From: Sipunculus nudus | Lineage: Eukaryota; Annelida; Sipuncula; Golfingiida; Sipunculidae | DNA: 64,000 nt | Assembly: GCA_026874595.1 (NCBI GenBank) | Contig: CM049313.1 | Location: 13,141,508 to 13,205,507 of the forward strand | Reading direction: 5' to 3' | The notes under the pieces: model-generated | What the model was told of the DNA's origin: nothing | Seen by the model: the letters and a program-made list of their open reading frames with translations, nothing else | The model's database searches: none | Shown here: piece after piece, positions 45,357 to 55,862 of the stretch | How the letters are laid out: each line of letters begins with the position of its first letter | Position numbering within the stretch: position 1 is the stretch's first letter | Program-made: the position numbers and the translations under genes

Positions 45357-46140
45357 TCAGCTGACAAAAGCCAGTAAAGAGACCAGATTCAAAATTAGAT
45401 AATTGGTATATCCTAGGAAGACTTCTAGCTCCTTTTTATTGAGTGGCCTTGACCATTTGAAAATTGCATAACTCTTTCCAGGAATTATGGCAATCCCATC
45501 GCTACTTATCATGTGTCCTAGAAACTCTACTTCTGTTTTAAGAAAGGAGCATTTCTTAGGTTTTAATTTAAGATTAAACTGTCGAAACCTTTCAAATGTT
45601 TCTCTTAAATCGGATACATGTTTTTCAGAGGAATCCCCAAACACTATAAATAAACCAATACCTTATTCCAGGTGATATCCCGCAAGACCATATTCATAGC
45701 TCTCACAAATGTAGCAGGGGCATTGCAAAGACCGAACCCCATTCCAACATGTTCGAACTGCCCATAATGTGTATGAAGGCAGTTTTCTTTTTTGCATCCT
45801 CCCCTAATCCGATTTGGTAATAGCCGGAAGCCAAATCTAAATAACTAAAGAATTTCGTTCCTGCCAACATATCTAAACAACCCTCAATGAGAGGTAGGGG
45901 ATATTGGTCTTTCACGGTCTTTTCATTCAATTGCCGATAGAAAATATACCATCTTAAATTCCCGTCTGTTTTCTTACCAAAACTTGAGAGGATGCTGATT
46001 CCGACTCAAAGGGCTGAATTACACCAGCCGCCAACATTTTGTTTAAATGATCTCTTTCTTCATCCTCAAATCCCGAAGGGGTTCGGCGCATTCTCATTTT
46101 AACGGGGGAGGCCGAATCGGTATCAATTTTGTGTTTTAGA
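45357..46140 (-). pseudogene. Gypsy reverse transcriptase, active site deleted
   Basis: Reads HKIDTDSASPVKMRMRRTP, then the HLNKMLAAGVIQP start of RT, KDQYPLPLIEGCLDMLAGT, FFSYLDLASGYYQI, a frame break, then V-L-V-Y-L at the point where Y-x-D-D should follow. About 7-8 bases are missing there (near 45655-45662), so both catalytic Asp codons are gone. It ends with FLGHMISSDGI and LGYTNYL of the RT connection. Confidence 0.8.
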
Positions 46141-46749
46141 ATTTGTAAACATCCCAGGTCTTAAATATGTTCAGCAAATATATCAGAATATTCCATGAGT
46201 AGGTTGCGAAAAGTTTCCAAATGTTTGTCGGATGAACTTTCTTTGCAATGAAGAAAGGGCGGAAGAAGATGTGTAGGTAAGTTCTGCTCAATCTGGAACA
46301 GAGAAGGGAATGTATGGTTGATGTTTTCTCATCCAGGATCAAATGGTACAGCGCCGTTTGACCTTTTGATCTGGCCGACTCGCACCTGCACACTATCTGG
46401 GACCGACATTGGCGCGAAGGCAGGCCAACGACTTGTTCCACTTCGATTGCCGTTTCCAGACAAGTATGCGGCGCAAAGGAGCCAGTGTCATTAAGCACAT
46501 CAGTATAGCCTTTATGGTGAACCAACCCGTTGGTCAGGATCAGGCCCTTCAGGTAACTTTGGGTTTCAATTACATAATCTTTATCAGGAACAGGGTCTAG
46601 AACTTAGAATAATACTGAAGCCAAAGTTGCTGGGGGTATTTCTGTTTTGTAACATGTAGCTACCACTTTAATACAGCAGGTTTGGCCAGACACTGTACGT
46701 TTCAAGGAAGCGGATACAGTTTCATTTTTGAAGATGAGATCATTGCAAT

Positions 46750-47015
46750 CTAAATCAATTTACAGTGTTGTTCAACCAAAAAGTCTAGTTCCAACAACAC
46801 GGGGTCACTCATGTCTGCCGCATAAACATCCCACTTACAACTGGATTTTCCAATTCGAATTTCAACATCATTTACTTTGAAAGCCGGGAGGGCTGAATCC
46901 TGATTCCCAATGCCTTTCAGACTAACTAGCTCCGATGTTGTCCCAACTAGGTCTTTCACTAATTCCTGATTGACTATAGTTACTTGTGCTGCACTCTCTA
47001 CAAAAGCACAGGTTT
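46750..47015 (-). pseudogene. Gypsy retropepsin, catalytic site lost
   Basis: Reads CAFVESAAQVTIVNQEL where a working protease has D-S-G, so the catalytic Asp is replaced by Glu and Gly by Ala. It continues with KGIGNQ, a K-W-D-V-Y-A-A-D stretch and LLELDFL, matching the C-terminal half of retropepsins. Confidence 0.7.
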
Positions 47016-47289
47016 GAGTCTGATTAACAATAATTGGAATAACTAAACTTAACCCTTTGCATGGTCGGACTTCAAATTCATTGTCTGATGTCTGATATTA
47101 GGAGTTGAAGCATTATTGTGATTTGGAACTGACAACTTTGGATCTAAACTTAGTGGTTGACATGAATTTATCTTCAATGGAATGTGGCCTTGAACATTGG
47201 TCATGCTGCGGCCACTAAACATGACCTCTACATGTTTAAAACTGAGTCAGAATCTCCTTTCTGTAAACTCCCTTTAAGGGAGGGAGTAG

Positions 47290-47360
47290 CCGTACACTTT
47301 TCAGGGCAGTCCCTAGCAAAATGACCTCTCTCATGACGATACAAGCAAATTGCCTCTTTT
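47290..47360 (-). pseudogene. Gypsy nucleocapsid zinc knuckle, mutated
   Basis: Reads CLYRHERGHFARDCPEK. The CCHC pattern needs Cys where Arg now stands (a cgt codon in place of tgt), so the second metal ligand is lost, probably by a single transition. Confidence 0.65.
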
Positions 47361-47650
47361 GCATCAACACGTGTGGGAGTAGGAGAGCGTTAGGCAAACG
47401 ATACAGATGCTTTGGATTTGGACGACTGTTCAAATTTATTTTCTAATAAGTCCATCCTCTCTAGTAATGTGACCATCTGTTGCTGTTGTTCCTTAAGTAG
47501 GGATTTAATACTATCACTTTCATCCCTCTTAGGACTGTTCGAGACATGGGGTGTCTGCGCTTTACTTGTTATCGGTCCAGATCTATCCTCGATTCTAGTT
47601 TGTGAGAATCTGGGCCGGGTGAATCTGGCAACACGGACTTGAGGATTTTA

Positions 47651-48990
47651 TCAAGGACACTTCTGAGGGACACCGGAAACTTCGAGCGTGATGGACGGAT
47701 TTATCAAAGATAACCCTACTATTATTGTTGTAGCTGGTGACATATCGGACTGCTTTATTGAGAGTACTGTTTTTTTATCCACAACAGAGGCAGCAGCACG
47801 TTTATTAATGCAGCCCCTAAAAAAATGTTCAACTGCTATTTGTTTAACCGTGGACTCCCTAGCACCGGGTAAGCCGTCCATAACTAGAAAAAGGACTCTT
47901 TGACTATATTCCTCAAGCGTTTCGTCCTCACTCTGCCTAACAAATTGGAGAGTCCGCCTTATCGTTATAGGGTCATCCGCGGCGCCGAATCGGTTCTCCA
48001 GCTTCCTCTTCAGGAGTTTGTAATCCTGTTCTAGATGCAGCGCATGGACAAAGGTAAGAGCCTTACCGGAGAGTGCATCAATCAGATGGCTAGCCTTCTT
48101 CCGGGAGGACCAATGAAAGAGTTTGGCGTATCGTTCAGACTGAAAAATAAAAGACTGCCATGTGCTATCTCCATTATACTGCCTCAATTCCGGCAGTGCA
48201 GGACTATGGTGGCGTCTTGTTTTACCCTTTTCGTGGCTACTTCTTCTATCACGACAAGTGGAGCTACTGGAATGACGGCAATGCCTACGGCGATCCGATG
48301 ACGAGCAGTCGTTGGAATCTGGAGAGTGATCGGCCGAACTTGAGTACGTCCGATGTCGGCGATAGCAACGTCGTCCATTTTCCTCTTTTACCGGTTTCCT
48401 CCTCTGATGTCTAACCTCAGCCTCTGAGGAACTGGACCTACTCTTTTACAGGCTTGCTCATCCGCCGTCCACTCTGGGGACGACTCGCGCTCCTTCAATC
48501 CTGGTATAACTCATGGATAGATCTTCGCGGAGACGGCAAGGGATAGGGCCGATCCCGGCGACCAGTAGGGGCGCCAGCAGACAGTCGACGTGGTTGAGCG
48601 TCAATATGAGCAGCGGATGCACGGAAGAAGAATTGTTGGTCAATGTCCTCAGCAGTGACTGGAACAAAACTAGAACGCTGGCCTCGTGGCCTAGCATCCG
48701 GGAGTACCCTATCGTCGTCTACAAGCGGGTCGTCATCGGAGTGATGGGAATACCCTACTGTAGAACACGACGTGGACGGCACAGAACGATGGGACCAATG
48801 GCGGGAGACACCATGATCCAGGCCTACACGGGAAGCACCACCGCTGTACCCACCCTCTTTGGGATGTACCCGCAGAATATCGCCAAGTGAGGATCGCTAG
48901 AACCCCAGACAGGGGGTCAACCAGAACTTTTCTCCGAGAACCGAAAGAGTCCTCAACGACGGGTATAAAAATATCCCCACTGCCGACCAA
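47651..48990 (-). pseudogene. Gypsy gag, decayed
   Basis: The best part (48190-47651) reads W-Q-S-F, YAKLFHW, K-A-S-H-L-I-D-A-L-S-G-K-A, YKLLKRKLENRFG, then R-T-L-Q-F-V-R-Q and ETLEEYSQRV, the pattern of the retrotransposon capsid domain. Upstream to about 48990 is an Arg/Ser/Pro-rich region in several frames with stops, probably the N-terminal part. A clean start codon is not identifiable. Confidence 0.7.
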
Positions 48991-48999
48991 CTGTCGACA

Positions 49000-51025
49000 A
49001 GTGTCAGACGGGACACCAGTAGCGGATTCTAAGTCTGAATGTAAGGCAGGGCTGACACCAATTGCCTAGAGGTCGCTTTACTTAAGTCTACTGGTGCATG
49101 CGATATGTTGCTTTATATCAACACTAACTACTGATGCATAAAGATATCAACTTCACTACACAGCAAAATATGTCCCCAACTAATGCTAAGCATGTAGACT
49201 CATGGACAATAGAAATATCAAGTAAAGAGGGTCAACAACAGTGCCTCACACCTCATCCACCAGCTATGCGAAAGAATGTAAATGGAATCTCCGCAGTTGA
49301 GATCACAAGATTACTTGATACGAACCAACGATATCATGCATGCATCGACAAAGTCATGGTACCAAAGGATCTAAACAACCACGAAAGGATTAGCACAGAA
49401 AACATAATAGAAAATATATTTGCAAAGCAAAAGGAAACACCTGGATCGTAAAGGCACATGTGTAAACAACTACAAAATCGAAAAAAGTAAACAAAGGTCC
49501 AATTGACAAAATGTTCATTGATATGGGACAAGAGGTCAATCATGAGTGCAACAATGAACAAGATGCAAAAAAAGTACGAGTCATGAAGTATCAATCTCAT
49601 GCAAAACAAAACACTAGTAAAAAACGGTAAATACCAAGTACAAAGTGGCATGAGGAAGAAACCATACAATTCAAAAATATCTGTTACTGAATTAGTGACT
49701 TTCAATCAAGTGACAAAATGACAACATATGATGTTGACAACGAGTTGAATGTACAGCAGACTCTGGCGACACCTAGTGGATAAGACCAGAACTGAATGGA
49801 CCCAAAATGTATATCCGTTTAAATAATTCAGGGAATTTCATGTAAAAATTACCATTAAGTTCAGTTTAGAAGATTATAATACACGAACTAGTACTCTAGT
49901 GAGAAAGAGTGAAACCCCAATAAGCAAAAAAAAAAGTTACAACAAAAACAATTGAAGTGAACCCGGGGACAGCGAATGTACAAAGTGAATGTATAAGTTC
50001 AAGTTAAAGTTAAAGTGAATCAGACGAAAAATCTACAGGGAAAAGCCAGAATATGGACGGATAACTATAGGAAGAACCTTAAAACATAAACACACTGCAT
50101 GTCTCTGTGTTGGTATAGGTGCGATCAATGGGAAACTACCCAAAGCAAATCAATAAACATCACGTGCATGTGGGGAAACCCTGAATACACGTTAATGCAC
50201 TGAAATGCCCACGATGTGACGCCACCAGAGAGGCCAAGGAACCACCGACAACGGTTCCAGCGAGAACAAAAGAACCCAGGAACAAAAGCCACTCGGAATA
50301 CAAAAGAATTGATAGGCGACGCCCCAGCGAACAATGGAAAATTCACCAGTGCATAGAGCCAGCGAAGACGACAGTCGCTCTCTGCTGACAACAACGTCAG
50401 TGAAATGGGAAAATATTATTTAAAGAGACCACCTAAAGCAGACAATTTATATGAAACCCAAGCATAAACATCAGGAATAATTAAACCAATACGTAGGAGA
50501 CACAAGTCAAAAGTATAACACTATAATGGAATGACCGTGAAAGCGGGAAAAATAAGGCCAGGAAAAAAACGGGCATGAATTTACATTAAAGTCAACCTCG
50601 TAAGCTAGAACAGCAAGAAAAGCGACATCTTAAGTCAGTATATCACAGATGTACATCATATACCCTGGTATCTGGACAAACAGAAACTGACAAAGCCTAG
50701 GAATGAGGAAAAATGTATTATCGAACATGGGGGTAGCCAGAACGAAACACGTGGTCGGAACAAAAATACAAAAGTTCGACAAAAATATTGATATATTGGT
50801 ATATATCAGCCAATTCTCGCGCACATATATACATCACTGAATACTTCAGTGAGGTATTGGTCCAATATTCACTCTTACTCTAATATAACAAACTACATGA
50901 TATGCATTCCCGCTTAGGAAGCGAGACACGTGGGCTGGCTATCAAGTGGTCACTAATAAAAGTTTGTGAAAACCTGAACACACATTTCCACCACGTAATA
51001 TATAAATTAAAAAAAAATTAATTAA
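49000..51025 (-). other. Leader of the Gypsy element, no coding recognised
   Basis: About 2 kb between PBS and gag with only short open frames on either strand and no recognisable motif. This is unusually long for a leader. It could include an insertion or a decayed N-terminal gag part. Confidence 0.4.
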
Positions 51026-51037
51026 TCCTCGTCGCCA
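51026..51037 (-). promoter_or_regulatory. Primer binding site of the Gypsy element
   Basis: The minus strand reads TGGCGACGAGGA two bases after the LTR end. TGG is expected because it pairs with the CCA end of a tRNA. I do not assign the tRNA species. Confidence 0.6.
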
Positions 51038-51039
51038 CT

Positions 51040-51308
51040 TGTAAACGCCCGCAATAATTAATATATTATTGTAGGTTTAACCTACCTGAGATCTCGAACG
51101 GAAGAAGGCAGAAAGGCAGCGGTCGGATGATTGTGGAACTTTGTGGTCACACACGTCCGTTCTGATCAACTGCCTGGGTTTTTCTGCTTGGGGCAAAGGG
51201 TGTCCTGACGGGAGGTGGCGCCACATGGTGAAATAATAAGAGCGCGCTATCTGTAACCTGCGGGTGGGTGGGGGGTGGGGGGCTATCCCGCAGGCAGAAT
51301 CTACTACA
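51040..51308 (-). repeat. 5' LTR of the Gypsy element
   Basis: A 269-bp direct repeat of 42378-42646, TG...CA on the minus strand. Differences include substitutions near the start and a variable G-rich tract (51262-51283). Confidence 0.85.
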
Positions 51309-51312
51309 ACAC

Positions 51313-51790
51313 GTTCTAGTCGTTCACCTTCCAAATTTGTACAGCCATCCAAGATTTCACAAGCATATTCATGTGCAGGTCGTATGAAAGATTTATACAA
51401 GGTTTCTAATGCAGTTCTGTTTAGTTTATACATTAATCATCTAAATACGCTCATTCTCGTTCCTGCTTCATCACATATATTGTTGACATGGTCTTTCCTG
51501 TTTCCCTGTCCACTTAATATTAAACCAAAATGCTTATGCCCCGACAAATAATTTACCGGTTTACCATATATGCATGCATAATGAACGATTTGTATTTTTC
51601 TTTGTGCTGAAAGTAATAACCTCTGTTTTGTTAGGGTTAAATTTAACAAACCATTGCTAAGCCCATTTCTCTAAACAAAATAAATCAGAATAAAAATAAA
51701 GTTCCATATCATCTGGATTGTTTCAGACAACAAATAACGAAGCATCGTCGGCAAACAGTTGCATTTTTCCACGGCCAATTTAATGTCACC
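51313..51790 (-). pseudogene. LINE reverse transcriptase, C-terminal half up to the insertion
   Basis: Reads MQLFADDASLFVV with an intact FADD box near 51735-51770, then KFNPNKTEVITFSTK, and finally ALETLYKSFIRPAHEYACEI and LEGERLERV. The last words stop at the LTR-element boundary and continue as QLSAARIVTGA at 42372. The N-terminal fingers and palm of RT are missing. Confidence 0.75.
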
Positions 51791-51799
51791 TGTTTCGTC

Positions 51800-52318
51800 T
51801 ACACTGTATTTGGCCACAGCTTTGTTAAGGCCTTCTGTATCATCGAGGTCATTCTTATAGATTTTAATGGCAAAAGTTTATAATTTTTTATCTTAAAGTT
51901 TAATTTACCCCATACTGGATGGTGGTCGCTGCAAAACAAAGGAAGAACACCCGATTCAAACACCGTGTCAATAGAAGTTACGGCAATCAGATTTATACAT
52001 ATCGCACAAGTTTCTGTTATTCGTGTCGGTTCCACGATCAAATTAGTTAAATTAAAAGATGAAAATATAAGATTAAGAACAGCGCTTGAATTTTGATTCA
52101 GCATACCAATATTTTAATCACCTGTGATCAAAATCTGCCCAATGTTAGTCTCTTTAGCTATTTCTAAGGATGCTTCAAACCTCGACCAGAATTTTGCACG
52201 TTCATAAGGTGGCCTGTAAAATACACGTATTAACATTGTATGACCACAATGTACTTCAACCAATTAACATTCATGTTACGTGTAACTAAACTTTCAACCG
52301 GGTTCCACACGCAACCAA
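51800..52318 (-). pseudogene. LINE endonuclease, C-terminal part
   Basis: Frames resume after the insertion at 52325. They give FYRPP-like and QILITGD segments (catalytic Asp region), then FNLTNLIVEPTRIT and a CSDHHPVWGKL segment with the catalytic SDH. These are standard endonuclease motifs. Stops and a shift interrupt them. Confidence 0.7.
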
Positions 52319-52324
52319 TTCAAC

Positions 52325-54139
52325 TGAAGAATGACTCTTTAAATGACTCCAACATGACTTTGTGCAGAGGTACATGAACAATAGAGCCCTCAATGCCCTG
52401 AGCTTATACTTTTTCCCCAGTAGCAGTCTCGTCAAAAAAGGCAATTCACTTTTCAATAAAAAAAAGGCTGAAACGCACCTGTATCCCTCATAATTTTTTC
52501 TGGCACTGAGTCAATACTGTCCCCTACTAAGGACACGAGACCTTCTGACACAAAAGGCTCAAACTCTTTACGAATGGCCCTAGAGTCTTTATTCTTTCCC
52601 ACAAAGACAGGATCCTCTAATCCTACTGTCCCCGACGGAGGTTCCCAAAGCAAGCTCTTGTGCGAATACATAAGCGCATTAGGCGACGCTTCTTTAGACA
52701 ATGCTTCTTTTCTCTTTCTTAGTTCGAAACACCTGGCCATAATATGCCCTGGTCTTCTAATATAAAAGCAGATGGGTCCCTGCCTATTTTGAGGCCTTTC
52801 TACCATTTTATTCTCAGAACCATACTCTTTTCTGGTTCGGGGTGAACTCCCCTTTTTGTCACTGCCATTTACATTTCTTGGTATAATAAAACCCACTTCT
52901 CTAGGTATATTAAATTTGTGTTTATGAGTTTGAGCAAACTGATCAGCAATTTTTTCCGCTTGTTGTAACGATGTTACTTCTTTCTCATCTAAAAATGTCT
53001 TAATATAATCTCTTACACATTTCTTAAATTCTTCAAATAATAACTAAGTGCTTAAGTTTTTCATAATTTGAATTCACTTCTTTTGATTTACACCATTTCT
53101 CAAAAAGCACTTCTTTATCATGAGCAAATTCAGCAAGTGACTGACTCCAATGTTTTCTCAAATTTCGAAACTTCTGTCTGTAAGCTTCCGGTACTAATTC
53201 ATACGCATGAAGTACAGCAGATTTCAGAATATCATAATTTGAACAATCCTCTTTGGACAATGCCGAATATACCTCTTGAGCTTTTCCCGTAAGTACACTC
53301 TGTATCAAAATAGACCACAATTCAACGGGCCACTCAAGAATTTTGGCATCTTTTTCAAAATGTTGGAATTTATCTACCTCTTTTTCATTGAATACAGGGA
53401 CTAATTTTATGTACCTGTTAGGGTCTAAACTCTACCACTGGCAGATTTTTCTTTTTCTTCCCCCAGAGTTTGCTAATTTGAAAAATTCTAATTCCTTTAT
53501 TTCTCAAGTTTCTCTTAATTCTTTTATTTCTAGTTCTTTCATTTTCAACTGATATTCATATTCTAATCTTCCAGAATCAACACCTTAGGTTCAATATGAT
53601 ATAATTCCAAAGCAGAAGGTTCAAATATATCTTTAGTTAAATCATTATATACAATATATACAAGAATATAAAATGTTTGTTTCACATAAAAGTCTGTCCA
53701 AGTGAGACACCCATATTCAGATAAACAGAATACTTAGCTCAAAGTGAAGTGAAGTAGGTGTGTCTCCAAATCAAAAAATCACATAGTGCGAGTGCAAGTG
53801 CAGGTACGGCCCCTGGGGCTGCGTAGGAGCCGTTCACGATAAAAAGTCCATCCTCAAACGAGGCAAAGTTCAAATGTCCATAACCAGGCCTGGCGAGCAC
53901 CACGACAATTTACATAATAATTGCAGCCCATACGGGATCGGGCATATGATGCTTTTATAGCTGTATGCGACGTGACGTCGTACCGTTCACAAAAGAAACA
54001 GGTTCCAGAGTCCACTTTTTGTCTGTTGTCTTCTGTGGTGTTACGCTTCAACGCTCTCCCTGTGTTCTCATGGTGTCCTCACAACCGGTAACCTGTAGGA
54101 CTCCCACCGTCATCAACGTCACTATGTAACCACATAACA
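52325..54139 (-). mobile_element. Second Gypsy-type element, truncated (gag and start of protease)
   Basis: The element starts TGTTATGTGG and ends TCTTCA on the minus strand. It is flanked by a perfect 6-bp repeat (ttcaac on the plus strand, 52319-52324 and 54140-54145), with the LINE resuming on both sides. It contains gag and the first part of a protease, but no pol and no second LTR that I can see. Either the 3' part was deleted up to the target duplication or the flanking match is partly chance. Confidence 0.65.
52440..53560 (-). pseudogene. Gag and partial retropepsin of the second element
   Basis: The minus strand reads LQLEYEYQLKMKELEIKEL, then NEKEVDKFQHFEK and WSILIQSVLTGKAQEVYSAL. 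Next come YQLV/YELVPEAYRQKFR and a SLAEFAHDKEVLFEKW segment, the SCAN-like capsid seen in some animal Gypsy lineages. A knuckle-like CFYIRRPGHIMARCF has lost its second Cys. The protease start reads MRDTGAFQPFF, close to the D-T-G-A active site, then the frame breaks. A few stops and shifts occur. Confidence 0.7.
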
Positions 54140-54145
54140 TTCAAC

Positions 54146-54560
54146 ATCATCAGCCTCTAAGTCATGGTGACGTTTAAATGGTACATGATACCCCGCGTAA
54201 AGCGCTATCTCACCTCCAGATCTCGTCTCAGCGGCACCTGAAAACCGTCAGTCATTATTTGACTGTATGAAACACCATTGTGCAACCAGGTTTCAGTCAG
54301 TTCAATGATGTCATAATCACTTAATTCTAATGTTATGTTGTTGACTTAAGTCAGGAGACTTCTCACATTCAAATGAACCAAGGAGAGTGAACTTAGTGCA
54401 CTCAGATTACCCACTGGACTTGGATGGGAACGAACGTCTCCCGAAATACGTAACAAGAACATGCACATATCGAATAAACATTGACAGTGTACCCTGTGAC
54501 CTGTCATGTTGTGACCAGTGATTATTATAACTCTTAAGGTGAACTTTCTCACGGACCCTA
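54146..54560 (-). pseudogene. LINE endonuclease, N-terminal part
   Basis: Reads RISGDVRSHPSP near the start, then LSLVHLNVRSLL (the usual opening of an AP-type endonuclease), a frame break, then YDIIELTETWLHNG with the catalytic Glu in the LTETW motif, then an A-L-Y-A region after a stop. It ends at the insertion point 54145/54139. Confidence 0.65.
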
Positions 54561-54959
54561 GATTTTAACAAGTTTTGCTTGTTGAAGTTACCTGACCAGC
54601 TATTCTCCATTTACAGGGTAAAGCCAACCGACTCTATAGAACAAGCGAACCCTTCTCATAATGACGTAACCAAATGAAGCACTGACGCTTGTTTCGTTAA
54701 CGATCTGATAAAAAAATCCCCCAACCAGTGGTACCGGTCGTCTCATGATGTAGATGATATATGCAATGTAAAATATGAAATTCTAAAAGTAATAATCATA
54801 GAAACATCTAAAGATATTTGTATTTGACAAACATATTAAACATATCAACAATATAAAGGAATTCAGAAAGCTCTGGGTTTGTGTTCTGTTACTCTTCTGT
54901 TATGTTTTTCTTTAACCAGGATGAAACATATTAAATGAAGTACTGCGTAAGACAGAGTC
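54561..54959. other. LINE linker between ORF1 and ORF2, nothing else seen
   Basis: AT-rich stretch inside the LINE span with no recognisable frame. Confidence 0.4.
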
Positions 54960-55330
54960 TCTAATTCAAACAGTCAATACATTAACACCGCTGACTTGGT
55001 TTGACAAGCGACAGTGTTCCTCGTTTAATATACGTATCATCTTTTGCGAATTGTCCAGAGTCATATTGACAAACACATTTCCATCGAATGTCCAAGTATC
55101 ATCCACATGTTTCTGCCGCTTCAGCACACGACACTAATATGCTAGAGCTGCTCTGTATTTGGTTAAATCCTCTGCAACAAATATGTCACTGTTTCTCAGT
55201 TTGGATTTAGCACCGAATACCTGAGAACGAATTCGACAGCTAGAGAATTGTAGTCCGTGGCTCACCGTTGCGCATCAGTTTTCCAGTTCTGTGAGACTTA
55301 TTTTTTCGACATATTTCAAATATACAAAAA
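54960..55330 (-). pseudogene. LINE ORF1-like remnant
   Basis: The minus strand reads FGAKSKLRNSDIFVAEDLT, then a Y-R-A-A-L segment, a stop, and V-L-K-R-Q-K followed by DDTWTFDGNVFV. The 'EDLT...R..L...LKR...TWT.DG..F' pattern is typical of the RNA-binding ORF1 of several LINE clades. It lies upstream of the endonuclease in the expected order. Confidence 0.55.
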
Positions 55331-55579
55331 TTAAGTATGAGGTTTTAACAAAAGAAGGATTGTATTAAAGCTTAACCATTTTGAGATATAACATATTTCC
55401 TAGTAAACTCATAAATTATACCATATGTATTATTCGAATTATTTATTTATTTCATTCCCAATACATCAACATATTCCTATCCTCCTGTATTGACCCCCAA
55501 ATTTCATTACAAAACAAGACTGAGCGTCAGGGGCTGATCATGCAGGGTCTTAGAAAAGAGGGGGCTCAATCCCCTGTGA

Positions 55580-55862
55580 GGCCGAAAAAAAGAAAGGTAT
55601 GGTTCTCAGGCACTTTTTCAGAAATATTTTATTTTTTACCTTGTTTGTATGTTTCGATAAAAATATCATATAATCAGGGGAAATGCATGAAAATAACAGA
55701 ATTTTATCGAAATTGTATTAGAAAATAACAGAATTTTATCAAAATTGTATTATTTTATTCTTTTGAAAGATGAAAATCAAAACAGAAAAAATTGATGCGG
55801 GGTTTAAAATTGACGTTGATGGTGCCTAAGAACCATACCTTTTATTTATTTATTTTTTGGCC
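55580..55862 (+). mobile_element. MITE copy 2
   Basis: Same family and orientation as 37354-37655: starts GGCCGAAAAAAAGAAAGGTA with 'tatggttctcaggcac', and ends 'ggtgcctaagaaccatacc' then tttttggcc. Flanks are TGA and TTA, a one-base-diverged target duplication. It carries an internal short tandem duplication of 'gaaaataacagaattttatc'. Confidence 0.7.

Larger units (their letters stand above)
42378..51308 (-). mobile_element. Ty3/Gypsy LTR retrotransposon with a TatD accessory frame
   Basis: Two 269-bp direct repeats (42378-42646 and 51040-51308) bound the element. Read on the minus strand, the LTR starts TGTAGTAGAT and ends GCGTTTACA. The LINE target is duplicated as ACAC (42374-42377 and 51309-51312; AACAC if the end base is shared). 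A PBS-like TGGCGACGAGGA starts 2 nt inside the 5' LTR (51037). A purine-rich taggggaacaa abuts the 3' LTR. Order: long leader, gag, zinc knuckle, protease, RT, integrase end, zinc-finger/TatD frame. RNase H and most of integrase are deleted and all frames are broken, so it cannot move by itself. The two LTRs look roughly 90% alike, so insertion is not recent. Confidence 0.85.
41640..55330 (-). mobile_element. Non-LTR retrotransposon (LINE), split by two LTR-element insertions
   Basis: Read on the minus strand, LINE pieces occur in the right order. An ORF1-like part is at 54960-55330 and the start of an endonuclease domain is at 54146-54560. Endonuclease remainder follows at 51800-52318 and RT C-terminal half at 51313-51790. 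The last part of ORF2 is at 41700-42372. The gaps are exactly the two LTR-type insertions (52325-54139 and 42378-51308), and the protein sense continues across both. The frame has stops and shifts throughout, and the first half of RT is deleted at about 51800, so the copy is dead. Confidence 0.75.
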
